DNA of 64,000 nt from Salisediminibacterium halotolerans (GTDB lineage Bacteria > Bacillota > Bacilli > Bacillales > Salisediminibacteriaceae): contig NZ_RKQQ01000001.1 in NCBI RefSeq assembly GCF_003814815.1, forward strand, positions 372,001 to 436,000, written 5' to 3'. How positions within the stretch are numbered: the stretch's first letter is position 1; each line of letters begins with the position of its first letter. The notes under the pieces were generated by a model. The model was not told where the DNA came from. It was given only the letters and a program-made list of their open reading frames with translations, and did no database searches. Both the position numbers and the translations under genes were made by a program. Shown one piece after another: positions 43,464-51,722 of this stretch.

Positions 43464-44660
43464 CTACAGCCGGCCTTTCATTTTGTACAAGGACGCGATA
43501 TCGAATGCGAGCGCGATGTCTTTTAAGTTGGAGAATTTGCCGAGGTTTCTTCCGAGAAGTTCTTCGGTCCGGTTAATTCGGTAGCGGACTGAATTTGGGT
43601 GCAGATACATCGTTTCTGCGGTCGTTCGGATGTCTAAGTCGCAATCGATATACGTCTTGAGCGTTTGCAGCACTTCTTTAGTCTGTTCTTCGGCTTCAAA
43701 GAGCGGCTTGAAAACGTCTTGATAAAACTCTGTCAGTTCGCGGACATCTAAGTTGTTCATAAGTTTGAGCACACCGACGTCTTTATAAAAAATGATTCGG
43801 CCGCTCGGCGAGGTATCGCCGAGCTCCCGGGCCATTTTTGCTTCTTGGTACGAACGGAAAAGTTCGGTGCAATTTTCGCGCGGACGCCCGGCGCCGATTA
43901 AAACTTTTTTATCCGGGAAGAGCTGGTCGGCTTTGGCCAACAGCCGCTCGCCTGTCCGGCGGATCGCTTCGTCGGCGGACGCTTCGTTTACCGCCGGATA
44001 TTCTTCGCGTTTGAACCAAATGATTTCTGCGCCTTTGCGCAATAGCAGCGGCTGTTCGCGATGTTTAGCTAAATCGGCGGAAAACTTCCGGTAAAGACGG
44101 TCGACGTTTTCTTCGTCAGCTGTGTCGATGCACCCGCCTTCGATGTTGAGTGCGACGATCGTGTAGCGGGACGTTAACTGCAGGTTCCACAGTTCGCCTT
44201 GAGCGATCGCATCGCCGCTGTCTTTTACGTTGCCGTAGAGCAAATCAAACAAAAAGGCGTCTAAGTGACGGGAGCGTTCTTGATCGATCAGCTGTTGTTT
44301 TTGTTTTTCGGTCAGGACAGCCAAGGTAAACCGTTCGAGGTCGGCTTCAGACGGCGGGGTGTCTGTCAGGGCATCGATATACAGCGCGCCGACGGTTCTC
44401 CCCGCGCGGGTGAGCGCATACTTGTCCCCCATCCAGCAATATGCGCCCCGCTCTTCGGTCACTTCGGCATGATCGCCTAAATCGATCACCCCGGTAAGCT
44501 GCGGCGAGCCCATGTCCCGGCCGTTATCCGCTGATGCGAGCGTCAGGCCGATCTCATCGGTTAATACCATCCTTGTGCCGACATACCGGGAAAAAAGCTG
44601 CATCACGCCGCGATAGCCGCCGTTTTCGCTCAAACATTCCATCAGTTCCAGCTCGATCAT
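43464..44660 (-). CDS. CdaR/PucR-type transcriptional regulator
   Basis: A 398-residue regulator. The C-terminal helix-turn-helix has the family signature IRTTAETMYLHPNSVRYRIN followed by RTEELLGRNL. The middle part (about 160-290) looks like the GGDEF-related domain of CdaR, and the N-terminal 120 residues like a sensor domain (YVGTRMVLTDEIGLTLASAD). I take ATG 44660 with GGAGGAATGTGTG upstream. It is probably co-transcribed with the YyaE-like genes and divergent from the membrane pair at 44908. The effector is unknown. Confidence 0.88.
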   Translation of the reverse strand: MIELELMECLSENGGYRGVMQLFSRYVGTRMVLTDEIGLTLASADNGRDMGSPQLTGVIDLGDHAEVTEERGAYCWMGDKYALTRAGRTVGALYIDALTDTPPSEADLERFTLAVLTEKQKQQLIDQERSRHLDAFLFDLLYGNVKDSGDAIAQGELWNLQLTSRYTIVALNIEGGCIDTADEENVDRLYRKFSADLAKHREQPLLLRKGAEIIWFKREEYPAVNEASADEAIRRTGERLLAKADQLFPDKKVLIGAGRPRENCTELFRSYQEAKMARELGDTSPSGRIIFYKDVGVLKLMNNLDVRELTEFYQDVFKPLFEAEEQTKEVLQTLKTYIDCDLDIRTTAETMYLHPNSVRYRINRTEELLGRNLGKFSNLKDIALAFDIASLYKMKGRL

Positions 44661-44815
44661 CACACATTCCTCCGTATGTATTCTCTAGTTCGATTTTATC
44701 ACTTTTTGATAGGTCATCTATCTTTTGTCCGTGAACGATCTGCGACAACATTTTAACTTTTTAGTCACATTTCGGCGTTTTGTTGTTGCTTCGGACAACC
44801 GTGCAAGCGGTGGTT

Positions 44816-44844
44816 TTGACATATTGGTTCGCAGCGGGTATGAT
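44816..44844 (+). promoter_or_regulatory. Strong sigma-A type promoter of the membrane-protein pair
   Basis: TTGACA (44816-44821), exactly 17 bases, then TATGAT (44839-44844). The first gene starts about 60 bases later. Confidence 0.8.
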
Positions 44845-44907
44845 GATGTCGTTCACTTACATACATGCAGGGGTATTTACGAGGTTTTTCCGAAAGGGGT
44901 GTTGGTT

Positions 44908-45384
44908 GTGATTGGTGTGGTGTTGTATTCGCTGGCGGCGCTGCTGCTTGCGGTCTCGGTTGTGCGCGACCGGGGCAAGACGGCGGCGGCGGTGAAAAAG
45001 GCGGGGATGATTTTTTGGAATTTATTGCCGGAGATTTTGGCGATTATGCTGTTTGTCGGCTTGTCGCTTGCGGTGCTGACGCCGGATGTGATTTCGGCTT
45101 TGATCGGTGAGGAATCGGGGGTCTTCGGTGTGCTCGCGGCGACGGTCGTCGGGGCGTTTGCGCTGATTCCAAGTTTCATCGTCTTTCCGTTAGGGGGCAC
45201 GCTGATTGATGCGGGTGCGGGTTATCCGCAAGTGGCGGCGTTTGTTGCGAGTTTGATGAGTATCGGGCTGGCGTCGCTGCCGATGGAGAGCAAGGTGTTC
45301 GGCCGGCAGTTCGCGGTGAAGCGGAATTTGTATGCGGCGGCGTTTGCGCTCTTATTCGCCGCGGTGATTTGGGGGGTGTTTTAA
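44908..45384 (+). CDS. Gate-domain (nucleoside-recognition) membrane protein, first of pair
   Basis: A 158-residue protein with about five hydrophobic segments. I take GTG 44908, which has GAAAGGGG 9 bases upstream; the frame opens at 44725 but that would place the promoter inside the gene. The segment FALIPSFIVFPLGGTLIDAG resembles the Gate/nucleoside-recognition permease family, as does the short size. Its stop touches the ATG of the next gene. The two proteins look like halves of one transporter. The substrate is unknown. Confidence 0.75.
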   Translation: MIGVVLYSLAALLLAVSVVRDRGKTAAAVKKAGMIFWNLLPEILAIMLFVGLSLAVLTPDVISALIGEESGVFGVLAATVVGAFALIPSFIVFPLGGTLIDAGAGYPQVAAFVASLMSIGLASLPMESKVFGRQFAVKRNLYAAAFALLFAAVIWGVF

Positions 45385-45918
45385 ATGCAGGGTTTGGTAA
45401 AACGCTACCGCTGGTTTGCTGTGATGCTGCTCGCGCTCGCTGTGCTGACGGCGGTGTCGCCGGCGCTCGGTGCGGATGCGGTCGCGATTACGGGCAACAC
45501 GCTCGTCGATATGCTGATGCTTTTGCCGCCGATTCTCGTCTTTGTCGGCTTGCTTGACGTCTGGGTTCCGAAAGAGACGATGATCAAATATATGGGCGCG
45601 GGCTCCGGCGTTTTGGGCGTTGTGATTGCGTTTTTGCTCGGGGCGATCTCGGCCGGGCCGCTGTATTTGGCGTTTCCGATCGCGGCGATGCTCATTAAAA
45701 AAGGCGCGCTCATCCGCCACGTCGTCTTCTTTTTAGGTGTCTGGACGGTCGCGAAACTGCCGGTTTTGATTTACGAGCTCGCTGCGCTCGGCGCGCTGTT
45801 CACGGCGATTCACGTCGGCTTCGGACTCATCTTCTTTTACGTGCTCGGCCTTTGGTTCGAACGGCAGTTTGATGAAAAAACGCTGTTGAAGTACGATATA
45901 ACAGCAGAAAGCGCCTGA
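45385..45918 (+). CDS. Gate-domain membrane protein, second of pair
   Basis: A 177-residue protein with about five hydrophobic segments. FVGLLDVWVPKETMIKYMGA then GSGVLGVVIAFLLGAISAGP is similar in layout to the first member, so the pair may be an inverted-repeat-type transporter made of two chains, as in SpmA/SpmB-like sets. It is translated immediately after the first gene (GGGGGGTGTTTTAA). A hairpin with a short T run follows. Confidence 0.75.
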   Translation: MQGLVKRYRWFAVMLLALAVLTAVSPALGADAVAITGNTLVDMLMLLPPILVFVGLLDVWVPKETMIKYMGAGSGVLGVVIAFLLGAISAGPLYLAFPIAAMLIKKGALIRHVVFFLGVWTVAKLPVLIYELAALGALFTAIHVGFGLIFFYVLGLWFERQFDEKTLLKYDITAESA

Positions 45919-45941
45919 CCGGAGAAGGTCGGGCGCTTTCA
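45910..45941 (+). terminator. Probable terminator of the membrane pair
   Basis: AGCGCCTGACC pairs with GGTCGGGCGCT around GGAGAA; only TTTC follows, so termination may be weak. Confidence 0.65.
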
Positions 45942-45969
45942 AGGTGTAGACAAAATATTATTTTGACGC

Positions 45970-46100
45970 AAGCCACGCAACCACTACCCTCCGCTTGCCC
46001 CGGGCAAGGACTCAGCTAGTATTCGGCGGTCTAAGACCGCCGAATCCGGATCTTCGTCTCTTGCTTTCCCGGAGGCGTCGGAGGAGTGGATGCGTGGCTT
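45970..46100 (+). repeat. Hairpin repeat, type A copy 4
   Basis: Outer ends AAGCCACGCA and TGCGTGGCTT. The inner hairpin ATTCGGCGGTC/GACCGCCGAAT around TAA differs from the copy at 35217-35346 by a compensated C-G to T-A change. The 423-base gap 45919-46341 holds this, a type C copy and two terminators; no gene. Confidence 0.85.
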
Positions 46101-46307
46101 CCTTTATTATGAAAACACTTGATTCAAAGAAGGAGGATGACCCAGCATCCCGGCTTTCTCCTGCGGGATAGCGAGACAGACGAGACCCTGCAGGGCATCA
46201 GGCCGAAGCGGCTCGACGCTCGCCCGCGGAAAGAAGCCGGACGATGCGTCATCATCCGTTCCTTTTAATAGGACATCGATCGATGTCATGACTTTGTCAA
46301 CACTCTG
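46090..46307 (-). repeat. Compound hairpin repeat, type C copy 2 (inverted)
   Basis: On the minus strand it reads CAGAGTGTTGACAAAGTC, GACATCGATCGATGTC, then the same core as 40411-40625, ending in GGATGCTGGGTCATCC. The two copies face each other over 5.5 kb holding the YyaE-like operon, its regulator and the membrane pair. Confidence 0.8.
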
Positions 46308-46310
46308 AAA

Positions 46311-46343
46311 GCGCCTGACCGGAGAGGGTCAGGCGCTTTTTTT
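46311..46343 (+). terminator. Bidirectional terminator beside rpiA
   Basis: GCGCCTGACC and GGTCAGGCGC pair; seven T follow on the plus strand and CTTTC on the minus strand. It overlaps the rpiA stop codon. Confidence 0.8.
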
Positions 46344-47049
46344 ATCGCGGGCGCGCGGCGGTCTCTGTTTGGACGCCGGCGGATGTGCCGATAATGAGCG
46401 TGTCGATCCGGTTAATAAACAGCCCGGTTTCGACGACGCCGAGCGTTTGTTGCAGCTTCTCGTCGAGCTTTGCCGGGTCCTTAATCGGTTCGGTGAACGC
46501 GCAATCGAGAATGTAGTTGCCGTTATCGGTCACGTACGGTACGCTGCCGGAATCGACATCGGTATCGTTATAGCGCAGCCGGGCGGTCGAGCCGAGCGCT
46601 TCGATCAGCGCCGCGGTGTACTTCGGCGCGTAGGGAACGATTTCGATCGGGAGCGGATACGCGCCGAGCTCGCTGACGCGTTTCGTTTCGTCAATGATCG
46701 TGATCCGGTGTTTTGCCGCGTCGTTGACGAATTTTTCTCGTAACAGCGCGCCGCCGCCCCCTTTCGTCATCTGATAGGCCGCGTCGACTTCATCGGCGCC
46801 GTCAACGGAGATGTCGAGCTCGTCGAACTCGTCAAACGGCGCGGTCGCGATTCCGGCTTCCGCTGCCCAGGCAGCTGTCTGTTCGGACGAGGCGGCCGCC
46901 TTGATCGTCTGTCGCACCGCATCGTTTTCTGCGAGCGCTTCGATAAAGTAATACACCGTGCTCCCCGAACCGAGGCCGACGGTCATCCCTTCTGTTACGT
47001 ACGCCGCGGCTTTTCTCGCCGCGGCCTGCTTGTGCGTGTCTTGATTCAT
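46342..47049 (-). CDS. rpiA: Ribose-5-phosphate isomerase A
   Basis: Interconverts ribose 5-phosphate and ribulose 5-phosphate. Family motifs GLGSGSTVYYFIEAL, SVDGADEVDAAYQMTKGGGG, then ALLREKFV with its catalytic region, and IIDETKRV are intact. I take ATG 47049 with AGGAGGAATGACG upstream; an ATG six bases earlier is too close to the site. The 235 residues are standard. It stands alone, followed directly by a terminator. Confidence 0.97.
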   Translation of the reverse strand: MNQDTHKQAAARKAAAYVTEGMTVGLGSGSTVYYFIEALAENDAVRQTIKAAASSEQTAAWAAEAGIATAPFDEFDELDISVDGADEVDAAYQMTKGGGGALLREKFVNDAAKHRITIIDETKRVSELGAYPLPIEIVPYAPKYTAALIEALGSTARLRYNDTDVDSGSVPYVTDNGNYILDCAFTEPIKDPAKLDEKLQQTLGVVETGLFINRIDTLIIGTSAGVQTETAARPR

Positions 47050-47093
47050 CGTCATTCCTCCTCTGATGCAGGCCTATTCCCGAAAACGCGCGG

Positions 47094-47263
47094 GCAAAAA
47101 CCGTCCGCTGACGGTTTTTATCGTTACGAAAAGGGCTGAACGCTTCAATAGTGGGGTTGATCGCTTCGATATTCATTGAGATAGCCTCAATAATAAGAGC
47201 GAACGCTTCGATACGAAGGCATAAGGCGTCAATAATTGCGTTTTAGGCTTCAATATAGTGTTT
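47094..47263 (+). repeat. Phased GCTTCAATA repeat block, copy 1
   Basis: Begins with a hairpin AAAAACCGTC/GACGGTTTTT followed by ATCGTT and CGAAAAGGGCTGAAC, then six GCTTCAATA-like units (GCTTCGATA, GCCTCAATA, GCGTCAATA variants) every 17-26 bases, ending CAATATAGTGTTTA. It occupies part of the 425-base gap between rpiA and the NERD gene; the rest is AT-rich with no gene. Confidence 0.75.
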
Positions 47264-47474
47264 ACCTGCACCCAAAAGCCAGAATCTTCCTCGTAAATGC
47301 GGAACAACAGTCCTTCTATTCGAGGAAATGTATCATTAATGCGGGACATATCGTCTGCATGCAGTGCTTTTTCCATTGTTCGCCGCGCGCGCTTACATTT
47401 TGTCACAAAATTGGCATTTATAATGGTCGTTTTTACTGCAATAAAGCTTAGTATAAAAGATGGAGGTGGCCATC

Positions 47475-48461
47475 ATGATCAGGCTGGATTTTTATGAGCC
47501 GGCGGTAAACCGGTTTTTACATAGTATGACGCAGCGAATGCCGGCGTCGCACCCGCGCTATTCGGCGTTGGCTGATGAGTACGGCCGCCGTGCGTCGGGG
47601 TTTCGCGGTGAGCGGTCGCTCGCGTATGAGCTCCGTTATTTTCGCGAGGATGAATGTGTGATGCTGCACGGATTAGCGCTTGAGCTGCGCGGGATGCGGT
47701 TTCAAATTGATACGCTTTTGCTTCACCCGAAATTTACCGCGGTGATCGAGGTGAAGAACTGGGCCGGGGCGCTGCGAATCGGCGGTGCGGGTGAAATGGT
47801 TCGCGATGCAACGGCGCACGCCGAAGCGCGCGTATTTCCGGACCCTGTCCAGCAAGCGAAAAATCAGCTCCGCCTGCTCGTGGACTGGCTCGAGGAGCGC
47901 GGTGTGAAAGTTCGTTCCCCGGAGACGCTCGTCGTTCTCGCTAACTCCCAAGTGACACTTGAGCCGCCCGAACGGATTCCCGCCAATGTCGTTTGCCGGC
48001 CGGCGATGCTTGAACGCCTGCTCGAATGGCGCCGCCGCGCTTGCCCGGCGCCGGCAACAATTACTGAACTGAAAGCCGCGGCCGACCTGCTCGCCGAGGC
48101 GAACACTCCCCGCCTGCCCGCCTCTGGATTCGCACACGACTATCACATCTCCCGCGCAGACATCTCACCCGGCGTCATATGCCCAAACTGCGGCGCCCTC
48201 GCAATGAACCGCGGGCGCAAATATTGGCGCTGCCGCCGCTGCTGCCACGTATGCGCCGAAGCGCACCTGTCGGCCCTCACAGACTGGACCCGCGCATTCG
48301 GCCGCCGCATCACCGCCCGCGAAGCCCGCGATTTTCTAACACTTTCTGCAACCCAGCAAGCGAGACGACTTTTACATCGATCCGGCGCTGAAAAAATCGG
48401 GGCGGACCGTCAGACGCATTACGATCTCCTCGCTTCGGAAGCGATCCGTCTGTTGCTCTAG
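47475..48461 (+). CDS. NERD-domain protein
   Basis: A 328-residue protein with a nuclease-related NERD domain: GFRGERSLAYELRYF, LALELRGMRFQIDTLLLHP and the acidic-Lys site in AVIEVKNWAGAL. It lacks the helicase or kinase domains some NERD proteins carry. The C-terminus has a zinc ribbon, ICPNCGALAMNRGRKYWRCR plus RCCHVC. A role in DNA processing is suspected for the family but not proven. I take ATG 47475 with GGAGGTGG upstream. Confidence 0.88.
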   Translation: MIRLDFYEPAVNRFLHSMTQRMPASHPRYSALADEYGRRASGFRGERSLAYELRYFREDECVMLHGLALELRGMRFQIDTLLLHPKFTAVIEVKNWAGALRIGGAGEMVRDATAHAEARVFPDPVQQAKNQLRLLVDWLEERGVKVRSPETLVVLANSQVTLEPPERIPANVVCRPAMLERLLEWRRRACPAPATITELKAAADLLAEANTPRLPASGFAHDYHISRADISPGVICPNCGALAMNRGRKYWRCRRCCHVCAEAHLSALTDWTRAFGRRITAREARDFLTLSATQQARRLLHRSGAEKIGADRQTHYDLLASEAIRLLL

Positions 48462-48569
48462 GACGGTTAATGTCTGCCAGAACGGAAGCTTCTGTATTAA
48501 TAAAATCAAAATTCAGACCAGCAGCTTCTTTTTTTAAGCTGCTGGTCTTATCCGTGCTGACGCAATAAG

Positions 48570-48741
48570 CAAAAAACCGTCTGCCGACGGTTTTTATCGT
48601 TGCGAAAAGGGCTGAACGCTTCAATAATGGGATTGATCGCTTCGATATTTTGGAGGAGGGCTTCAATAATGAAGTCGATCGCTTCGATATTCAGGGAAAT
48701 GGCGTCAATAATTAAGTTTTAGGCTTCAATATAGTGTTAAC
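48570..48741 (+). repeat. Phased GCTTCAATA repeat block, copy 2
   Basis: Same build as 47094-47263, 1.5 kb away and in the same orientation: AAAAACCGTC/GACGGTTTTT hairpin, ATCGTTGCGAAAAGGGCTG, six GCTTCAATA-like units, and a final CAATATAGTGTTAAC. The hairpin can also end the NERD transcript. A second hairpin, CCAGCAGCTT/AAGCTGCTGG, precedes it near 48515-48545. The 337-base gap holds no gene. Confidence 0.75.
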
Positions 48742-48757
48742 TCCCTCGGCTTAGAAC

Positions 48758-48786
48758 GAAAAAAGAGGCCCGCGGGCCTCTTTTTA
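48758..48786. terminator. Bidirectional terminator after the GH3 gene
   Basis: GAGGCCCGCGGGCCTC is a perfect palindrome flanked by A and T runs, usable from both sides. The same sequence occurs at 51110-51135. Confidence 0.88.
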
Positions 48787-48798
48787 CCGAACAAATCT

Positions 48799-50943
48799 TT
48801 AATCGTATTGTAGGCCGTGGCCGAAGTCATAGAGCGGGTTGCCGTCTGCGTCCGGAATTGTGACCGGCAGCGTGCCGCTCGGTTCGTTCGCGCCGAACAG
48901 TGTGTCGGCTGCGGCGGTGAAGCTGACGTTTTGGAAGCTGTACTGCGCAACGTAGGCATCGACCGCGTCGTCGTAGCCGGAAACGTCATACGGGTTGCGG
49001 ATGCCGATGCCGATGACGTCGCCGTCGGTCGCGTCAGCCAAGTCGCGGACGAGCGCCATTTGCGGTGCAGTTTCAGCGCGCTGGCCGGCGTTGAACGTCG
49101 TTGTACCGACGATAACGCGGTCGGCTTCTTCGATCGTCGTCCACTCGCTGTCGCTGATCTCATCAGCCGAACCGGCATCAATGTGTTCAGCGTCCGGCGC
49201 GTGTTCGCGGACAGCGTCGGCGAGTGTGCTGCTGTAAGAACCGCCGACAACGGCAATCTCTTCATTGGCGTCAGCATCAAGAGGAAGCGCGTCGTCGTTT
49301 TTCACCACCGTTGTCGCTTGGTCGGCGACACTGCGTTCGAGCGCTTGATGTTCGTCCGATTCAATCACATCTTCCGCGTTGGCGATTTTTTCCTCAACTG
49401 GCGCAGGGTCTTCTTCTTTAATAATACCGCGGCGAATCTTCAGCGAGAGAATCCGTTCGGCCGACGCGTCGATGCGGCTTTCGCTGATATCGCCTTGCTC
49501 TACTGCGTCATAGAGCGCTTCGGCAGCGCCCGGCAAGTCTTCCGGCATGAGCGCGATGTCGGTCCCGGCTTCAACCGCGCGTACAACCGCATCCACCGGA
49601 TCGAAGTGGTCGCTGATCGCTTGCATGTTCAGCGCGTCGGTGACGACGACGCCGTCATAGCCGAGCTCCTCGCGCATCAGTCCGGTGAGCGCTTCTTCCG
49701 ACAGCGTGGCCGGCAGGGCGATTTCTTCGCCGGTTTTTTCGGAAATAACCGTCGTGTCGTCAATTTCCGGGAAGGTAACGTGCGCGGTCATAATCACGTC
49801 AATCCCTTCGTCAATCGCCTCTTGAAACGGCGCGAGTTCCACCTCGCGCAGGCGGTCGATATCATGCGGAACTTCCGGAAGACCTAAGTGCGAGTCGACA
49901 TCGGTATCGCCGTGGCCCGGGAAGTGTTTCGCTGTTGCGGATACACCGGTGCTCTGCAAACCGGCGGTATAAGCCGCGCCGTGGTCGCCGACAAGCGACG
50001 GTTCTTCACCGAACGAACGTACGCCGATCACCGGATTGTCGGCGTTATTATTCACGTCAACGACGGGCGCGAAGTTCATGTTCAGCCCGAGCGAATTCAA
50101 CTCGTTGCCGATCGCTTCGCCGACTTGATAGGTTAACTCCACGTCATCGGCTGCGCCGAGCGCCATATTTCCCGGGAAATCTGTTCCTTCATTCAGGCGC
50201 GTGACGATCCCGCCTTCCTGATCAATCGAAGTGAGCAAGCCGAATTTTTCCGCCGCTTCCTGGTATTCATGCATCAAAGCAGCCGTTTGCTCGGTCGACT
50301 GGGTATTTTCGGCAAATAAAATCACGCCGCCGAGATGATACTCTTCAATCTGCGCTTCGATTTCCGGGAGCATTTCCGTCACGTTCTTGCCGTCCCAATT
50401 GCGGTAATCCGGCATCAGCATCTGGCCGACTTTTTCTTCGACCGTTAAGTTCTCAAGTGCGTGGCCGACCATATCGTAACGCTCGCCGGATTCTTCACTG
50501 ACCGTCAGCTCGGTATCCGGCGGTCCGCCGCCTTGATTGCCGCCGCTGTTATCCGGTCGGGCATCAATCGCGATCCGGTCTTCATGCTCGCCGTCGGTCA
50601 CGCTGATAAACGTGCGCCCCGGCTGGCCTGTCGCTGTGACCGTCCCGTCATCCTCAACTTCGGCGACGTTCGTATTCGACGATTCCCACGTCAGACCGTC
50701 GTCCGCTGCCGCTGTAAAGTAACCGTCGCCGTAAACATTTAAAGCATTCAACGTTAATCCATCCGCGTCAACTTCTGCACTCGCTTCCGGGACATTCTCC
50801 AACAAAATCACATCGTCCAGATTGCCGCCTGCTCCGTCTTCCGCCTGCACCGGACTGAATCCGCCCGCTGAATACGGCACGGCCAGCGTCGCCGCAAGCG
50901 CGGTCAAGCCGATCCGTCTCATCTGTCTGTTTGTTGCTGTCAT
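48799..50943 (-). CDS. nagZ: Secreted GH3 beta-N-acetylglucosaminidase with Big2-like domain
   Basis: A 714-residue secreted enzyme. After a signal peptide (to about residue 35) comes a bacterial Ig-like (Big2) domain with LTWESSNTNVAEVEDDGTVT, then a GH3 catalytic domain with TSIDQEGGIVTRLNEG, the NagZ signature AKHFPGHGDTDVDSHLGLP with its Asp-His dyad, and the nucleophile region GVVVTDALNMQAI. A GH3 C-terminal domain follows. It would cut GlcNAc from muropeptides or biofilm glycans. The protein is very acidic, as in halophiles. I take ATG 50943 since the ATG two codons upstream touches AGGAGGG. Confidence 0.93.
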   Translation of the reverse strand: MTATNRQMRRIGLTALAATLAVPYSAGGFSPVQAEDGAGGNLDDVILLENVPEASAEVDADGLTLNALNVYGDGYFTAAADDGLTWESSNTNVAEVEDDGTVTATGQPGRTFISVTDGEHEDRIAIDARPDNSGGNQGGGPPDTELTVSEESGERYDMVGHALENLTVEEKVGQMLMPDYRNWDGKNVTEMLPEIEAQIEEYHLGGVILFAENTQSTEQTAALMHEYQEAAEKFGLLTSIDQEGGIVTRLNEGTDFPGNMALGAADDVELTYQVGEAIGNELNSLGLNMNFAPVVDVNNNADNPVIGVRSFGEEPSLVGDHGAAYTAGLQSTGVSATAKHFPGHGDTDVDSHLGLPEVPHDIDRLREVELAPFQEAIDEGIDVIMTAHVTFPEIDDTTVISEKTGEEIALPATLSEEALTGLMREELGYDGVVVTDALNMQAISDHFDPVDAVVRAVEAGTDIALMPEDLPGAAEALYDAVEQGDISESRIDASAERILSLKIRRGIIKEEDPAPVEEKIANAEDVIESDEHQALERSVADQATTVVKNDDALPLDADANEEIAVVGGSYSSTLADAVREHAPDAEHIDAGSADEISDSEWTTIEEADRVIVGTTTFNAGQRAETAPQMALVRDLADATDGDVIGIGIRNPYDVSGYDDAVDAYVAQYSFQNVSFTAAADTLFGANEPSGTLPVTIPDADGNPLYDFGHGLQYD

Positions 50944-51109
50944 CTTCATCCCTCCTGGAAAAATTCGATGTTAAACGCTTTGTTCTGTTGGCCGGTCACC
51001 TCTTTCCGCGTCCAATCTCAACCACATTGTAACGGCTTTCAATCTAGAGGTCTATACCACAAAAGATTTATTCGTAGTTGTTTGATCTAGGTCTTTTCTT
51101 GAAAACGAA

Positions 51110-51135
51110 AAAAAGAGGCCCGCGGGCCTCTTTTT
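51110..51135. terminator. Bidirectional terminator after the acidic lipoprotein gene
   Basis: Palindrome GAGGCCCGCGGGCCTC with flanking A and T runs, the same as at 48758-48786. Confidence 0.85.
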
Positions 51136-51153
51136 CATGCAACGACTTTTAAC

Positions 51154-51504
51154 TTAGTAGTCGTTGTTATTTTCGTCTTCGTCTTCATCCATGTCGTTGT
51201 CCATGTCGTCGTTCATGTCGTCGTTCATGTCGTTCTCTTCGTCGTCCATGTCATCGTTCATGTCATTGTTCATCTCGTTGTTTTCTTCTTCCATGTTAAG
51301 ATCGTTGTTCTCATCTTCCATGTCGTTGTTCATGTCGTCGTTCATGTTGTTTTCTTCATTTTCCATGTCGAGATCGTTGTTTTCTTCAACGTTGTTGTTC
51401 ATGCCGTCGTTTTCGATGTTTGTTTCTTCTGCATCACCGCACGCTGCGAGCACGCCGAGTGCCATCACGCTTGAAAGTACTGTAAGTCCCATTTTCTTTT
51501 TCAT
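51154..51504 (-). CDS. Highly acidic Asn/Asp/Met-repeat lipoprotein
   Basis: A 116-residue putative lipoprotein: a lysine start, hydrophobic core and lipobox VLAACGD. The mature part is almost wholly D, E, N and M in repeats of the type MNDDMN and MEEENN. I do not know a function; cation binding or surface charge is possible. The coding DNA is a string of near-identical GTCGTTCAT-type triplets (51185-51400), prone to slippage. The lipobox and start resemble those of the two 47-residue proteins upstream, so all three are probably related. Confidence 0.8.
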   Translation of the reverse strand: MKKKMGLTVLSSVMALGVLAACGDAEETNIENDGMNNNVEENNDLDMENEENNMNDDMNNDMEDENNDLNMEEENNEMNNDMNDDMDDEENDMNDDMNDDMDNDMDEDEDENNNDY

Positions 51505-51678
51505 TTAAAATTCCTCCTGTAAAATAAGTTCGCGCCTAGGAGCGCGTTTTGTTTAAAACTGGTTTGTTGATTGCTTTTGATCAACTGTTAATATCATAAC
51601 CCGGCATACGCTGGTTTACAATAATATCCACGGATTTTATGCAGTATTTCACAGTTTCACATAATAATGACTTAAAAG

Positions 51679-51709
51679 AAAAATCCCTCCGGCTAAGAGC
51701 CGAAGGGAA
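51679..51709 (-). terminator. Intrinsic terminator after the small lipoproteins
   Basis: Minus-strand CCCTTCGGC pairs with GCCGGAGGG and leads to ATTTTTC. It is 14 bases past the stop of the 51723 gene. Confidence 0.85.
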
Positions 51710-51722
51710 CAAAGGTCAACGC

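Noticed and set aside
44725-44907. N-terminal extension of the first Gate-domain protein
   Set aside because: A textbook TTGACA-N17-TATGAT promoter lies inside this stretch, and the membrane protein begins after GAAAGGGG at GTG 44908.
47119-47263. CRISPR-like array
   Set aside because: Units are only about 9 bases, degenerate and unevenly spaced at 17-26 bases, with no true spacers and no cas genes nearby.
46342-48461. rpiA and NERD genes as part of a defence island
   Set aside because: NERD proteins occur in many contexts and no restriction, helicase or toxin-antitoxin genes lie nearby.
48817-49887. Long plus-strand open frame (356 codons) opposite the GH3 gene
   Set aside because: It is the antisense of a clear GH3 enzyme in GC-rich DNA, has no family motif, and is rich in Arg and Val as expected from a shadow frame.
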